64,000 bases of DNA from Streptococcus parasanguinis (lineage in GTDB: Bacteria; Bacillota; Bacilli; Lactobacillales; Streptococcaceae): assembly GCF_031582885.1 (NCBI RefSeq), contig NZ_CP133988.1, forward strand, positions 248,001-312,000, given 5' to 3'. Shown here piece by piece: positions 1 to 9,218 of the stretch. The stretch's first letter is position 1. Every line of letters starts with the position of its first letter. The notes beneath the pieces were generated by a model, which had not been told where the DNA came from, did not search any database, and worked only from the letters and a program-made list of their open reading frames with translations. The position numbers and the translations under genes were made by a program.

Positions 1-198
1 ACTAATTTCCGAATGAATACTTTTATAGAACTCATTGTTCATGGTCATATAGGTGACACCAATCTTGGTCTGATCCTTGATGCTACTGGTTTGACAAACA
101 GCATAGATCCACAAGAGGAGGCAGGCCACTGGAATCACCAGTAGAACCCGTTTTATCAGCCATTTTAACAGTTCTTTTCTTTCTTCTTTCCTCTTCAA
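1..198 (-). CDS. Membrane-anchored periplasmic sugar-binding-like protein (N-terminal part, runs off window)
   Basis: Partial gene; only the first 66 codons lie in the window. The start is read as TTG at 198 because a ribosome site (AGGAACGGAG) sits just upstream; no ATG fits the frame. The protein begins with a very basic stretch, followed by one hydrophobic segment (about residues 17-33) and then KIGVTYMTMNN, which resembles the first beta strand of ribose/LacI-type periplasmic binding proteins. It would therefore be an extracytoplasmic sugar sensor or binding protein held by an N-terminal membrane helix. The substrate and full length cannot be seen. A good promoter precedes it at 230-257. 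Confidence 0.6.
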   Translation of the reverse strand, partial: MKRKEERKELLKWLIKRVLLVIPVACLLLWIYAVCQTSSIKDQTKIGVTYMTMNNEFYKSIHSEIS

Positions 199-229
199 AC
201 TCCGTTCCTTTTCTGAAAATTTTGAATAT

Positions 230-257
230 ATATTACTTTATTTTACTACTTTTTCAA
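230..257 (-). promoter_or_regulatory. Sigma-70-type promoter for the leftmost gene
   Basis: On the minus strand TTGAAA (252-257) and TAATAT (230-235) are separated by 16 bases, about 30 bases ahead of the TTG start at 198. Confidence 0.6.
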
Positions 258-344
258 GAAAAGTGCTGGCTTTTATTGTACAGATGCATATTTTTGATTT
301 ATTTTTAAAAGAGTCGTTCCCGAATAAAATCCCTAGCAAGTATC

Positions 345-380
345 AAAAAAGCTGGTCTATAAACGAACCAGCTTTCTTTT
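345..380 (-). terminator. Rho-independent terminator after ssbB
   Basis: Stem AAAGCTGGT/ACCAGCTTT (348-356 with 367-375) with T-runs on both sides. It can end ssbB transcription and possibly act in both directions. Confidence 0.75.
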
Positions 381-386
381 TTGATC

Positions 387-782
387 CTAAAAGGGAAGAT
401 CTTCCTCTTCTAAGATGATATCGGCTAAATCTCCCGTTCCACCATTTTCACGCATCGCTCGCTGAGCGCGGCTCTCTAGCAACTGAAAACTTTGGCAGAG
501 GACCTCTGTCACATACTGCATAACTCCATTTTTCTCGTAGCGGCGCGTCCGAATCTCTCCATCCAAAGAGATCAGGCTCCCTTTGCTAGCATAACTAGCC
601 ATGGTTTCAGCCAATTTCCCCCAGACAACGACATTGACAAAATCAGTCTCTCGCTCCCCGTTTTGGTCCTTGTAGCGACGATTGACCGCAACGGTCACTC
701 GGGCAACGGATTTGTCTGTGCTGGTTTTATGCAATTCTGGGGCCGCTACTAGGCGACCGATTAAAATAACTTTATTATACAT
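387..782 (-). CDS. ssbB: Single-stranded DNA-binding protein, competence-induced SsbB
   Basis: A 131-residue SSB with an N-terminal OB fold (MYNKVILIGRL, then FVNVVVWGKLAE at about residues 49-60) and a short acidic tail ending EEEDLPF, the usual docking tip for partner proteins. Its length, short linker and upstream cin box identify it as the late-competence SsbB rather than the longer housekeeping SsbA. SsbB coats and stores incoming single strands during transformation. Two adjacent ATG codons exist (785 and 782). The second gives better spacing from the AGGAGG site and is preferred. The gene is monocistronic, with a terminator directly downstream. Confidence 0.92.
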   Translation of the reverse strand: MYNKVILIGRLVAAPELHKTSTDKSVARVTVAVNRRYKDQNGERETDFVNVVVWGKLAETMASYASKGSLISLDGEIRTRRYEKNGVMQYVTEVLCQSFQLLESRAQRAMRENGGTGDLADIILEEEDLPF

Positions 783-801
783 CATTTACCTCCTATCTAT
801 T

Positions 802-809
802 TATTCGAA
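802..809 (-). promoter_or_regulatory. cin/Com box (ComX sigma factor promoter) of ssbB
   Basis: The minus strand reads TTCGAATA, matching the streptococcal late-competence box TNCGAATA recognised by ComX (SigX). It lies about 20 bases ahead of the ssbB start and just upstream of its ribosome site. The same octamer stands before comGA at 16006-16013. Confidence 0.85.
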
Positions 810-883
810 AAAATTTCAAAAAATGGAGGTGACAAACCAAAATCAAAAAAATCTAGGATCCAAAACATCCTAGATTCTTCTCT

Positions 884-1510
884 TTATTCGTGCCAGTGAC
901 GAGCAGGATCAAAAGGTGTCCCTGCTACTTCTGCGTCATCCAATTCAATAATGCCTCGTTTTTGAGGAGCATTTGGCAAGTGCAATTCGCGCGGACTGCA
1001 CATCATCCCATAGCTTTTTTCTCCACGAAGGGCCCCTGGGAAAATCAAGCTACCATCCGGCATCATGGCACCTGGAAGAGCGACAATGGTCTTGAGACCC
1101 ACTCGCGCATTTGGAGCTCCAGCTACGATCTGAACCGTCTTATCTGGTCCAACTGCTACTTGGCAGATATTCAAGTGGTCACTATCTGGATGGGCTACCA
1201 TTTCAAGGATTTCTCCCACCACAAATTTTGGTTCCCGATCATTGACCAAACGTTCTGCGAAGCCTTCTCTTTCCAATTCTTGATTCAAACGAGCTACTTG
1301 CTCATCTGTCAAAAAGACTTGGCCCTTGCCTTCGATGGCGAAGAAAGATGAGGCATCAAAAATATTCCAGGCAACGGTTTCTTGCTTGTCCTCACGGTAA
1401 ACGCGAGCCACTTTTCCTTTTCTCTCCACCGCGAGCTTTGCTTCTCCACTATTTTTCAAGGTCAGCATCAAGACATCGCCGACTTGTTCTTTGTTGTATG
1501 TTACAATCAT
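884..1510 (-). CDS. ytpR: YtpR family tRNA-binding domain protein
   Basis: A 208-residue protein. The N-terminal half (about 1-90) is the DUF4479-type domain. The C-terminal half (about 91-200) is a tRNA-binding OB fold like the one at the N-terminus of PheT: VVGEILEMVAHPDSDHLNICQV, then VAGAPNARVG and the KSYGMMCSPREL motif. Family members are small stand-alone proteins thought to bind tRNA, with no proven role. It follows the thioredoxin gene by 9 bases in the same direction, the ytpP-ytpR pairing seen in Bacillus. The role in translation or stress is inferred from the fold only. Confidence 0.85.
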   Translation of the reverse strand: MIVTYNKEQVGDVLMLTLKNSGEAKLAVERKGKVARVYREDKQETVAWNIFDASSFFAIEGKGQVFLTDEQVARLNQELEREGFAERLVNDREPKFVVGEILEMVAHPDSDHLNICQVAVGPDKTVQIVAGAPNARVGLKTIVALPGAMMPDGSLIFPGALRGEKSYGMMCSPRELHLPNAPQKRGIIELDDAEVAGTPFDPARHWHE

Positions 1511-1519
1511 GTTTTTCTC

Positions 1520-1837
1520 CTATTTTAATCCTGCTAAGAATGCTGTAAGCTGCGCCTTGGTTTTTCGATCCCGATTGACAAACCGACCGATTTCCTTATC
1601 CTTTTCCAGAACCACCAAACTTGGGATCCCATAAACATCCCAGACTTTCGCCAGATCCATATAGGCATCTCGGTCAATCAAGATAAAGGTAAATTCGGGA
1701 TTTTCAGCTTCAATCTCCGGCAAAAAAGGCTTGAGGTAACGACAATCCCCACACCAATCTGCTGAAAAGACAAACACTTTCTTGCCATCTTGCTCTACAT
1801 AAGAAGCAATTTCTTCTAGAGAATTTGGTGTAATCAT
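1520..1837 (-). CDS. Thioredoxin-like protein (YtpP type)
   Basis: A 105-residue thioredoxin fold protein with the active site WCGDC (residues about 28-32), a variant of the classical WCGPC, and the cis-proline segment YGIPSLVV at about 70-77. There is no signal peptide, so it is cytoplasmic. It resembles Bacillus YtpP, a thioredoxin-like protein linked to bacillithiol and thiol redox control. Streptococci do not use bacillithiol, so the partner here is unknown. It overlaps the DUF4651 gene by 4 bases and precedes ytpR, so the three are probably cotranscribed. Confidence 0.88.
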   Translation of the reverse strand: MITPNSLEEIASYVEQDGKKVFVFSADWCGDCRYLKPFLPEIEAENPEFTFILIDRDAYMDLAKVWDVYGIPSLVVLEKDKEIGRFVNRDRKTKAQLTAFLAGLK

Positions 1838-2124
1838 AGTTTTTCCTCTTCATAATGCAAGAGACCGTCCTCATAGACAAAGCGGTAATGGCGCTCATCT
1901 TCAAAAATGACGCCTCCTACTAAGCGTTCTTCACTAGACTCGTAGAGTTCCACATACAGGGTCGCAATCGTCCCCATGGCTTCCATTTGCTCCCGTACTT
2001 CTGCTACCAACTCTTCTTGGGTACGGAGACGCTTTTGATCTTTGGCGATTTTATAAACACCGGCCGCAAGAGCTCCTGCACTTGCTACAGCCAGACTAGA
2101 CAAAATAATTTTTTTAGCTTTCAT
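1834..2124 (-). CDS. Small DUF4651-family protein with N-terminal hydrophobic segment
   Basis: A 96-residue protein. It starts MKAKKIILSSL with a hydrophobic helix (about residues 6-22, alanine-rich), followed by a charged region and a short beta-rich C-terminus. It resembles the uncharacterised DUF4651 family of streptococci. A longer reading frame opens at 2160, but that start would lie inside the promoter, so the ATG at 2124 is used. The promoter's -10 box ends only 7 bases before this ATG, which suggests a leaderless transcript. It is first in the unit with the thioredoxin and ytpR. Function unknown. Confidence 0.75.
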   Translation of the reverse strand: MKAKKIILSSLAVASAGALAAGVYKIAKDQKRLRTQEELVAEVREQMEAMGTIATLYVELYESSEERLVGGVIFEDERHYRFVYEDGLLHYEEEKL

Positions 2125-2131
2125 AGTGCCT

Positions 2132-2160
2132 ATTGTAACACAAAATAAGCAGAGGGACAA
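2132..2160 (-). promoter_or_regulatory. Promoter for DUF4651-thioredoxin-ytpR, likely giving a leaderless mRNA
   Basis: TTGTCC (2155-2160), a 17-base spacer and TACAAT (2132-2137) on the minus strand. Only 7 bases separate the -10 box from the ATG at 2124, leaving no room for a ribosome site. Confidence 0.65.
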
Positions 2161-2266
2161 CGGTCTAGGCTGGATCTCTCCCTCTGCTTTTTGAGATTGA
2201 TTTCCATAATAACGCTACCATCCTTGTAGAAAAAGTGTTAAAATAGCATCAGAAAGAAGGTAACCT

Positions 2267-3331
2267 ATGACTGATTTATTTTCTAAAATCAAAGAAGTAA
2301 CTGAAATCCCTGCTATCTCAGGTCATGAAGCTCCTGTACGGGATTATTTGCGCCAACAATTGACCCCTCATGTGGACGAAATCGTGACAGATGGTCTCGG
2401 TGGGATCTTTGGGGTCAAACATTCAACAGCTGCCGATGCTCCTCGTATCTTAGTAGCTGCCCACATGGACGAAGTTGGTTTTATGATCAGCGAAATCAAA
2501 GCTGACGGAACTTTCCGTGTTGTCCCAATCGGAGGTTGGAATCCGATGGTCGTCAGCAGCCAACGCTTCAAACTCTTTACACGTGACGGACGTGAATACC
2601 CTGCTATTTCAGGATCTGTTCCTCCTCATTTGACACGTGGAACGGGTGGACCAACCGTACCAGCCATTAGCGACATCATCTTTGATGCAGGCTTTAGCTC
2701 TAAAGCCGAAGCTGAAAGTTATGGGGTTCGTCCTGGAGATACTTTGGTCCCAGATAGCTCTGCGATTCTCACTGCTAATGGTAAAAACGTCATCTCAAAA
2801 GCATGGGATAACCGCTACGGCGTCTTGATGGTCAGCGAATTGGCCAAGAGCCTTTCTGGACAAGCCTTAAACAACGAACTCTATGTAGGGGCCAACGTTC
2901 AAGAAGAAGTGGGACTGCGTGGAGCCCACACTTCAACCACTAAATTTGATCCTGAAATCTTCCTTGCTGTAGACTGTTCACCAGCGGCCGATGTCTTTGG
3001 AGACCAAGGAGCGATTGGGGAAGGAACACTGCTTCGCTTCTATGATCCAGGTCACATCATGCTACCAAATATGAAAGATTTCTTGCTCACTACTGCTGAA
3101 GAAGCAGGTATCAAATTCCAATACTATTGTGCCAAAGGTGGTACCGATGCAGGTGCAGCACACTTGAAGAACGGTGGAGTCCCATCAACCACTATTGGTG
3201 TCTGTGCACGTTACATCCACTCCCACCAAACCCTCTATGCCATGGATGATTTCTTGCAAGCACAAGCCTTCTTACAAGCATTGGTTAAGAAATTGGATCG
3301 CTCTACAGTTGATTTGATCAAACACTATTAA
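2267..3331 (+). CDS. pepA: Glutamyl aminopeptidase PepA (M42 family)
   Basis: A 354-residue cytosolic metallopeptidase of family M42 that removes N-terminal acidic residues from peptides. Visible metal-binding landmarks are VAAHMDEVGFM (His/Asp, about residues 64-74), KAWDNRYG (Asp bridging both metals, about 178-185), the catalytic VQEEVGLRGA (about 211-220) and the late histidine in RYIHSHQT (near 318). The length matches lactococcal PepA. An AAGGTAAC site precedes the ATG, and an extended -10 (TGTTAAAAT) lies about 30 bases upstream. It is monocistronic, with a terminator right after the stop. Confidence 0.93.
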   Translation: MTDLFSKIKEVTEIPAISGHEAPVRDYLRQQLTPHVDEIVTDGLGGIFGVKHSTAADAPRILVAAHMDEVGFMISEIKADGTFRVVPIGGWNPMVVSSQRFKLFTRDGREYPAISGSVPPHLTRGTGGPTVPAISDIIFDAGFSSKAEAESYGVRPGDTLVPDSSAILTANGKNVISKAWDNRYGVLMVSELAKSLSGQALNNELYVGANVQEEVGLRGAHTSTTKFDPEIFLAVDCSPAADVFGDQGAIGEGTLLRFYDPGHIMLPNMKDFLLTTAEEAGIKFQYYCAKGGTDAGAAHLKNGGVPSTTIGVCARYIHSHQTLYAMDDFLQAQAFLQALVKKLDRSTVDLIKHY

Positions 3332-3345
3332 GCAACATCGATCCG

Positions 3346-3367
3346 AAGCCCCGTAAGGGGCTTTTTT
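3346..3367 (+). terminator. Rho-independent terminator after pepA
   Basis: Stem AAGCCCC-gtaa-GGGGCTT followed by T's, 15 bases past the pepA stop. Confidence 0.85.
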
Positions 3368-3390
3368 AGAGGGAAAACAAACTTCTCTTG

Positions 3391-3451
3391 GAAACTTTCC
3401 ACCGTGAGTCACCATTGAGCCCCTTGGCATCCACACTCCCCTTAGGAAAGT
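3391..3451. repeat. Short inverted-repeat element, copy 1 (61 bp)
   Basis: Begins GAAACTTTCCaCCGTGAG and ends CCTTAGGAAAGT, so the ends form an inverted repeat around ATTGAGCCCCTTGG. The same end sequences, in the opposite order, bound a larger element at 5128-5262. It appears to be a shortened, degenerate copy of that element. Confidence 0.45.
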
Positions 3452-3575
3452 ATCTTAGAATATTTTATCTTCCATCTGTTTTCTGATATAATATGAAAGA
3501 ATGAAATGGTAGGGAACGGAACACTCATCCTTGGATTTGTGTGGCAGACCCTTCCCTTATATACAGGAGTTTTAC

Positions 3576-5060
3576 ATGAAAAAACAAGCTTTTAGTTCTG
3601 AAAAGTATTTGAACTTGCAACGTGACCACATTATTGAGAGGATCAACCAATTCGATGGCAAGCTCTACCTTGAATTTGGTGGTAAGATGTTAGAAGACTT
3701 CCACGCTGCTCGTGTCCTCCCTGGATACGAACCAGACAATAAGATCAAGTTGCTCCAAGAATTGCGCGACCAGGTGGAAATTGTCATTGCCATCAACGCC
3801 AACAACATTGAGCACTCAAAAGCCCGTGGAGATCTAGGAATTTCTTATGACCAAGAAGTACTGCGCTTGATCGACAAATTCAATGAATTAGGGATCTTTG
3901 TAGGCTCTGTCGTCATCACCCAATATGCTGGACAAGCTGCAGCAGACGCCTTTCGCAAACAACTGGATAAGAGCGGGATCGCCTCTTATCTCCACTATCC
4001 GATCAAGGGCTATCCGACTGATATGGACCACATCATCTCTCCTGAAGGGATGGGGAAAAACGACTACATCAAAACTAGTCGCAATTTGGTCGTTGTGACA
4101 GCTCCTGGCCCTGGTTCTGGTAAGCTGGCAACTTGTATGTCCAATATGTACCATGACCAATTAAATGGGATCAAATCAGGTTATGCTAAGTTTGAAACCT
4201 TCCCAGTATGGAATCTTCCTTTGCACCACCCAGTCAACTTGGCTTATGAAGCAGCGACTGCAGATCTAGACGATGTCAATATGATCGATCCCTTCCACCT
4301 CCAAACCTACGGGGAAACGACGGTCAACTACAACCGCGATATCGAAATCTTCCCTGTCTTGAAGCGCATGTTGGAACGCATCTTAGGAACCTCTCCTTAT
4401 GCTTCTCCAACAGACATGGGTGTCAACATGGTTGGCTTTGCCATTGTGGACAATGACGCTGCGATTGAAGCTTCCCAACAAGAAATCATCCGTCGCTATT
4501 ACCAAACCATCTTAGATGTCAAAGCTGAACGCGTCGGTGAAGGAGCTGTCAAAAAGATTGAGCTCTTGATGAATGATTTGGGCATTACGCCAAATGATCG
4601 GAAAGTAACCGTGCTTGCCCGCCAAAAAGAAGAAGAAACAGGTGAGCCAGCCTTAGCCCTTGAATTACCAAACGGCGAGATGGTAACCGGAAAAACCTCT
4701 GATCTCTTTGGCCCAACCGCAGCCCTCTTAATCAATGCGATTAAGAAATTGGCGCATATTGATAAAGAAACCAAATTAATCGAGCCAGAATACGTCCAAC
4801 CTATCCAAGGCTTGAAGATCAATCATTTGGGTAGCCGTAACCCTCGTCTTCACTCAAACGAGATCCTCATTGCCCTGGCCATTACAGCCATGAGCAACGA
4901 AGATGCTAAGCTTGCTATGCAAGAATTAGGCAAGTTGAAAGGCAGCGAAGCCCACTCAACCGTGATGCTGACAGACGAAGATAAGAACGTCCTTCGTAAG
5001 CTCGGTATCAACGTCACCATGGACCCTGTCTACCAGTACGATCGTTTGTATCGTAAATAA
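3576..5060 (+). CDS. DUF1846 / UPF0371 family protein
   Basis: A 494-residue soluble protein of the DUF1846 (UPF0371) family, widespread in streptococci and of unknown function although a structure exists. A longer frame opens at 3531, but the ATG at 3576 has a clear ribosome site (CAGGAG) and gives the family's usual N-terminus [12 protein letters not shown]. Conserved stretches include YLEFGGKML (about residues 27-35), [16 protein letters not shown] (about 166-181, a glycine-rich P-loop-like turn) and [13 protein letters not shown] near 415. It is monocistronic, with a TGATATAAT extended -10 upstream. The glycine-rich turn suggests nucleotide binding, which is inference. Confidence 0.88.
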   Translation: MKKQAFSSEKYLNLQRDHIIERINQFDGKLYLEFGGKMLEDFHAARVLPGYEPDNKIKLLQELRDQVEIVIAINANNIEHSKARGDLGISYDQEVLRLIDKFNELGIFVGSVVITQYAGQAAADAFRKQLDKSGIASYLHYPIKGYPTDMDHIISPEGMGKNDYIKTSRNLVVVTAPGPGSGKLATCMSNMYHDQLNGIKSGYAKFETFPVWNLPLHHPVNLAYEAATADLDDVNMIDPFHLQTYGETTVNYNRDIEIFPVLKRMLERILGTSPYASPTDMGVNMVGFAIVDNDAAIEASQQEIIRRYYQTILDVKAERVGEGAVKKIELLMNDLGITPNDRKVTVLARQKEEETGEPALALELPNGEMVTGKTSDLFGPTAALLINAIKKLAHIDKETKLIEPEYVQPIQGLKINHLGSRNPRLHSNEILIALAITAMSNEDAKLAMQELGKLKGSEAHSTVMLTDEDKNVLRKLGINVTMDPVYQYDRLYRK

Positions 5061-5127
5061 ACTAAGACAAACAAAAACAATCCCTGTTTTAGGAATTGTT
5101 CAGATTGAAGACAAAGTCTTCTTAAAA

Positions 5128-5262
5128 AACTTTCCTTAGGTGAGTACGGACGTCAGCGAACTTCTACGAAGTTCCATGACTAATTATTGAGCCTAAGGTC
5201 TCAATAATTCCGAGTGCCTGAAACGGTATTGTTTCAGGCACTTTTCTCACGGCGGAAAGTTT
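5128..5262. repeat. Inverted-repeat element, copy 2, folding into three enclosed hairpins
   Basis: The outer ends AAACTTTCC (5128) and GGAAAGTTT (about 5253) are complementary, and inside them GTGAG pairs with CTCAC. Enclosed are three perfect or near-perfect hairpins: GTCA..GAACTTC/GAAGTTC..TGAC (5153-5180), ATTATTGAG/CTCAATAAT (5183-5208) and AGTGCCTGAAAC/GTTTCAGGCACT (5213-5242). The layout suggests a small non-autonomous mobile repeat or a structured RNA. A shortened relative lies at 3391-3451. Confidence 0.5.
5213..5246 (+). terminator. Rho-independent terminator
   Basis: Twelve-base stem AGTGCCTGAAAC/GTTTCAGGCACT followed by TTTT. It probably ends DUF1846 transcription and is also the last hairpin of the repeat element. 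Confidence 0.7.
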
Positions 5263-5346
5263 CATTAGATGACTGAATAACTATAACGAGTATAATTTTT
5301 AAAGAATTGATTAGATTCTATTAAAGATTCGTTTATCTACGCTCTC

Positions 5347-5377
5347 AACAATCCCTGCTCGAGGGATTGTTTTTTTA
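5347..5377 (+). terminator. Rho-independent terminator
   Basis: Stem AACAATCCCT/AGGGATTGTT followed by a run of T's on the plus strand. It protects the convergent folate operon from rightward read-through. Confidence 0.75.
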
Positions 5378-5395
5378 TAATGCAAAGAAGAGAAA

Positions 5396-6205
5396 CTATT
5401 TGACAGCCTCCCATAATTGGCGAATGGGCTTTCTTTGAACAGGGTCCACAAAATGAGGAGCAATTTCATTCAAAGATTCTAGGACAAAGGCACGTTCTGC
5501 CACATAAGGATGTGGCAAGATCAAGTTTGGACTGTAACAAATGGTGTCCCCCATATAGAGCAGATCTAGATCGATCACACGTGGCCCCCACTTGACCTCA
5601 CGAACACGTCCCATTTCCTGCTCAATGGCAAGTAAGGTCTCTAATAAATCCTCTGGGGTCATCCAGGTTTCAACTTCTGCCACCTGATTCAAAAAGGTGT
5701 CCTGCTCCACTCCTCCCCAAGGTTCTGTTTCAATCCTTGTGGATGTCTGAAGAAGGCGAATGCCTCGATCCTTGAGTTTTTCTAGCGCCGTCTCTAGTTG
5801 CAGTTGTTTATCTCCCATATTGGTGCCAAGCCCAATAAAGGCCCGTTTTTTCTCCCGTTCGATTCTCACCGAACAAGTCTCGAGTGGCAAGGGAACAGGA
5901 GCCCAGGGCTTTTTCAACTCCAGACGAACTTTTTCTACAAAGGCATAGCTTTCGAAAATCTTTTGCACCAATTGAAAGGCCACCGTTTCAATCAGATCGA
6001 TCTTTTCTGCCTGCATCCACTCGGTCAACTGTTCCGCCAAGATCCCATAATGGATCGAAGCTTCTAAATCACCTGTGCGGGCAGCACGGGTCATCTCATA
6101 ATCTACCCATAGGTCTAGGACAAAGCGTTGTCCTAATTCTTTTTCTGCTGGAAAAACACCGTGATAGGCGTATACCTCTAAGTCCTTGATCCGTAATTGA
6201 TCCAC
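5396..6205 (-). CDS. folBK: Bifunctional dihydroneopterin aldolase / HPPK (FolB-FolK fusion)
   Basis: A 269-residue two-domain enzyme. Residues about 1-118 are dihydroneopterin aldolase (FolB), starting [15 protein letters not shown]. Residues about 125-269 are 6-hydroxymethyl-dihydropterin pyrophosphokinase (FolK), with [11 protein letters not shown] and the signature [15 protein letters not shown]. The fusion is the arrangement known from pneumococcal SulD. The two activities make and then activate the pterin that FolP joins to p-aminobenzoate. The start is a GTG at 6205, placed after GAGGTGA; a GTG at 6214 overlaps that ribosome site and is less likely. It is last in the folate operon, 25 bases after folE. 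Confidence 0.92.
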   Translation of the reverse strand: MDQLRIKDLEVYAYHGVFPAEKELGQRFVLDLWVDYEMTRAARTGDLEASIHYGILAEQLTEWMQAEKIDLIETVAFQLVQKIFESYAFVEKVRLELKKPWAPVPLPLETCSVRIEREKKRAFIGLGTNMGDKQLQLETALEKLKDRGIRLLQTSTRIETEPWGGVEQDTFLNQVAEVETWMTPEDLLETLLAIEQEMGRVREVKWGPRVIDLDLLYMGDTICYSPNLILPHPYVAERAFVLESLNEIAPHFVDPVQRKPIRQLWEAVK

Positions 6206-6230
6206 TCTCTTCACCTCTTATAGCCAGCCA

Positions 6231-6785
6231 TTAGTGGCCCATGAGTTTATAGGCTTCATTTTTTAAGTCTTTATCTGTCGCAAGCAGTCCACGCGCAGCA
6301 GTTGTCACTGTAGCGGTCCCAGGTTTACGGACACCACGCATATTCATACACATATGCTCTGCTTCTACCCAGACAAGTGCTCCTTGCGCTCCAAGATATT
6401 CCATCAAGGCATCTGCGATTTCTACCGTCAAACGTTCCTGAATCTGTGGTTTTTTAGCATAAACCTCGACCGTACGAGCCAGTTTTGAAAGCCCAGCCAC
6501 ACGGCCATTTGGAATATAGGCAATGTGCACTTTTCCATAAAATGGTAAAAAGTGATGCTCACACATGGAATGGAAGAAGATATCCTTCTCGACCACCATA
6601 TTGTTATCAATGATTTCAAATGATTTAGACAGGTGCTCTTCTGCTGTCTGCCCTAGTCCTGCAAAGATTTCTTGATACATCTTGGCAATGCGGGTTGGCG
6701 TTTCCTGAAGTCCCTCACGGTTCTCGTCTTCACCGACTGCCTCGATGATCATTTTCACTGCTTCTTCAATTTTCTTTGTATCCAT
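6231..6785 (-). CDS. folE: GTP cyclohydrolase I, possible independent product from an internal start
   Basis: Internal translation start of the folC-folE frame: AGGAG lies 5-6 bases before the ATG at 6785, giving a 184-residue FolE starting [12 protein letters not shown], the usual length of a type I enzyme. It converts GTP to dihydroneopterin triphosphate, the first step of folate synthesis. Zinc ligands are seen in MCEHH (Cys/His) and the later CMNMRG. Listed separately because the strong internal start makes independent synthesis likely. Which form dominates cannot be told from sequence. Confidence 0.75.
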   Translation of the reverse strand: MDTKKIEEAVKMIIEAVGEDENREGLQETPTRIAKMYQEIFAGLGQTAEEHLSKSFEIIDNNMVVEKDIFFHSMCEHHFLPFYGKVHIAYIPNGRVAGLSKLARTVEVYAKKPQIQERLTVEIADALMEYLGAQGALVWVEAEHMCMNMRGVRKPGTATVTTAARGLLATDKDLKNEAYKLMGH

Positions 6786-8105
6786 ATCATCTCCTAGTTG
6801 GATTTTTCTGTTTTTTAATAAATAAGGTCGTATCTGGCTAAGGAAGTAGAGCGACCCCGTTACAATGAGGAGCTCATCGCCTTTTGCTTGCCAGTTTTGT
6901 AGAAACTCTTGCCAATTGACTTCCTCAAGCTGATGGTTTTTCGCAGCAGCTCTTATCTCTTCTTGAGAATAGGCTCTTGGATCTTCAAAAGTCGTGAGGA
7001 TCAAGCGACTATTTTCTAGTTCCTGCCACTGAATGAGCATCTCTTCTAAGGCTTTGGTCCGGATGCAGGTAAAAAGAATGGTCTTTTTTTGGCCTGGGAA
7101 CAGTTCCCGAAGACTTGCGATTAAAGGCGCAACGGCGTGGGGGTTATGGGCCCCATCTAGCAAGATCATGGGATTTTGCGAGACCACTTCCATCCGGCCA
7201 GGCCAGACGACTTGATGCAAGGCCTCATCCACTAACTCTCTTGACAAGAGTTCACGCCCTTCTCTTTCAAAAAGTACATCACAGATACTGATCGCAAGAG
7301 CTGCATTTCTGGCCTGGTGATGACCTAAGAGCGCTACTTGATAAGAGGCTTTTTCTCTTTTAGAACTGTGATAAGAAAATGATTGGCCTGATAGACAAGA
7401 GGCTTCTAGCTCAACTTGGTAATCTCTGTCATAGGCTGTTATCGGTGCCTGCTTCTGAATCGCAATACCTTCAATGACTTGGCTGGCTTCTGCTTCTAAT
7501 TTCCCTAGAACCAGAGGAATTCCTGGCTTAATGATGCCTGCCTTTTCACGGGCAATGGAAGCCAGATCTGGCCCAAGAAGGGCAACATGATCCAAGCCAA
7601 TCGAAGTGATCGCGGTCAGAACAGGCTGACAGACATTGGTACTGTCTAGTCGTCCGCCCATACCGACTTCTATGATCACATAATCCAGCTCCTCGTGAGC
7701 AAAATAATCATAGGCGATGGCTGTCATCACTTCAAATTCCGTCAACCCTTGAAAGACGGCCGATGATTCTTCAGCTTCCAAGAGTTGTTGATAGCTATCC
7801 AGATAGGCCTGCAGGTCTTGATCTGAAATGGCTTGGCCATTAATGGTGATTTGGTCATTGTAATGGATCAAATAAGGAGAGGTAAAGACTCCAACGCGTA
7901 AACCTGCCTGCCTCAAGAGTTGGGACAAGGTAGCAATGGTAGAGCCTTTGCCATTGGTCCCCGCAACATGAATGACCCGACAGTCTAGGTGAGGATTTCC
8001 TCTCAAAGCCAAGAGAGCTTCCATGCGCTCCAAGCCGAAATGTGGATCTTGAGAACGATAGGCTTCTAGCCAACGAAGATCCAACTGATGTTCTTTTGTC
8101 TTCAT
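6231..8105 (-). CDS. folC-folE: FolC-FolE in-frame fusion: folylpolyglutamate synthase joined to GTP cyclohydrolase I
   Basis: One uninterrupted frame of 624 codons encodes two enzymes normally separate in this operon. Residues about 1-440 are FolC (dihydrofolate/folylpolyglutamate synthase), with the P-loop [10 protein letters not shown] and the [11 protein letters not shown] region. Residues about 441-624 are GTP cyclohydrolase I (FolE), with zinc/active-site motifs [10 protein letters not shown] and [12 protein letters not shown]. No stop codon separates them. A ribosome site (CTAGGAGATG) and ATG for FolE remain at 6785, so FolE may be made alone, as a fusion, or both. It starts directly after the folP stop. 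A sequencing error removing a folC stop is possible but would need only a base change, not a frameshift. Confidence 0.85.
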   Translation of the reverse strand: MKTKEHQLDLRWLEAYRSQDPHFGLERMEALLALRGNPHLDCRVIHVAGTNGKGSTIATLSQLLRQAGLRVGVFTSPYLIHYNDQITINGQAISDQDLQAYLDSYQQLLEAEESSAVFQGLTEFEVMTAIAYDYFAHEELDYVIIEVGMGGRLDSTNVCQPVLTAITSIGLDHVALLGPDLASIAREKAGIIKPGIPLVLGKLEAEASQVIEGIAIQKQAPITAYDRDYQVELEASCLSGQSFSYHSSKREKASYQVALLGHHQARNAALAISICDVLFEREGRELLSRELVDEALHQVVWPGRMEVVSQNPMILLDGAHNPHAVAPLIASLRELFPGQKKTILFTCIRTKALEEMLIQWQELENSRLILTTFEDPRAYSQEEIRAAAKNHQLEEVNWQEFLQNWQAKGDELLIVTGSLYFLSQIRPYLLKNRKIQLGDDMDTKKIEEAVKMIIEAVGEDENREGLQETPTRIAKMYQEIFAGLGQTAEEHLSKSFEIIDNNMVVEKDIFFHSMCEHHFLPFYGKVHIAYIPNGRVAGLSKLARTVEVYAKKPQIQERLTVEIADALMEYLGAQGALVWVEAEHMCMNMRGVRKPGTATVTTAARGLLATDKDLKNEAYKLMGH

Positions 8106-9080
<975 letters not shown>

Positions 9081-9097
9081 CTACAGCATGATTGCGA

Positions 9098-9131
9098 ACA
9101 AAAGAGGCTAGAACAAGTGTTCTAAACCTCT
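9098..9131 (-). terminator. Terminator-like hairpin between the CPBP gene and folP
   Basis: Stem GAGGtTTAGAAC/GTTCTAGCCTC followed by TTTTGTTC on the minus strand. It ends CPBP transcription. Flanking CCTACAG and CTGTAGG segments could form a competing outer stem, so it might also act as a folP leader attenuator. Confidence 0.6.
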
Positions 9132-9218
9132 GAGTCTACTCTCCATACGGATTTCTGATTTTTTCTGACCTTCTGTAGGATGGTTCTGCATCAAAACTCA
9201 TTGGTACTTACCATTTTA

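Larger units (their letters stand above)
5061..5395. other. Structured intergenic region after the DUF1846 gene
   Basis: 335 bases without a credible gene, between convergent genes. It holds the inverted-repeat element (5128-5262), two rightward terminators (5213-5246 and 5347-5377) and the sequence AACAATCCCTG twice (near 5085 and 5347). A TATAAT-like box near 5299 has no good -35 partner. Confidence 0.6.
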
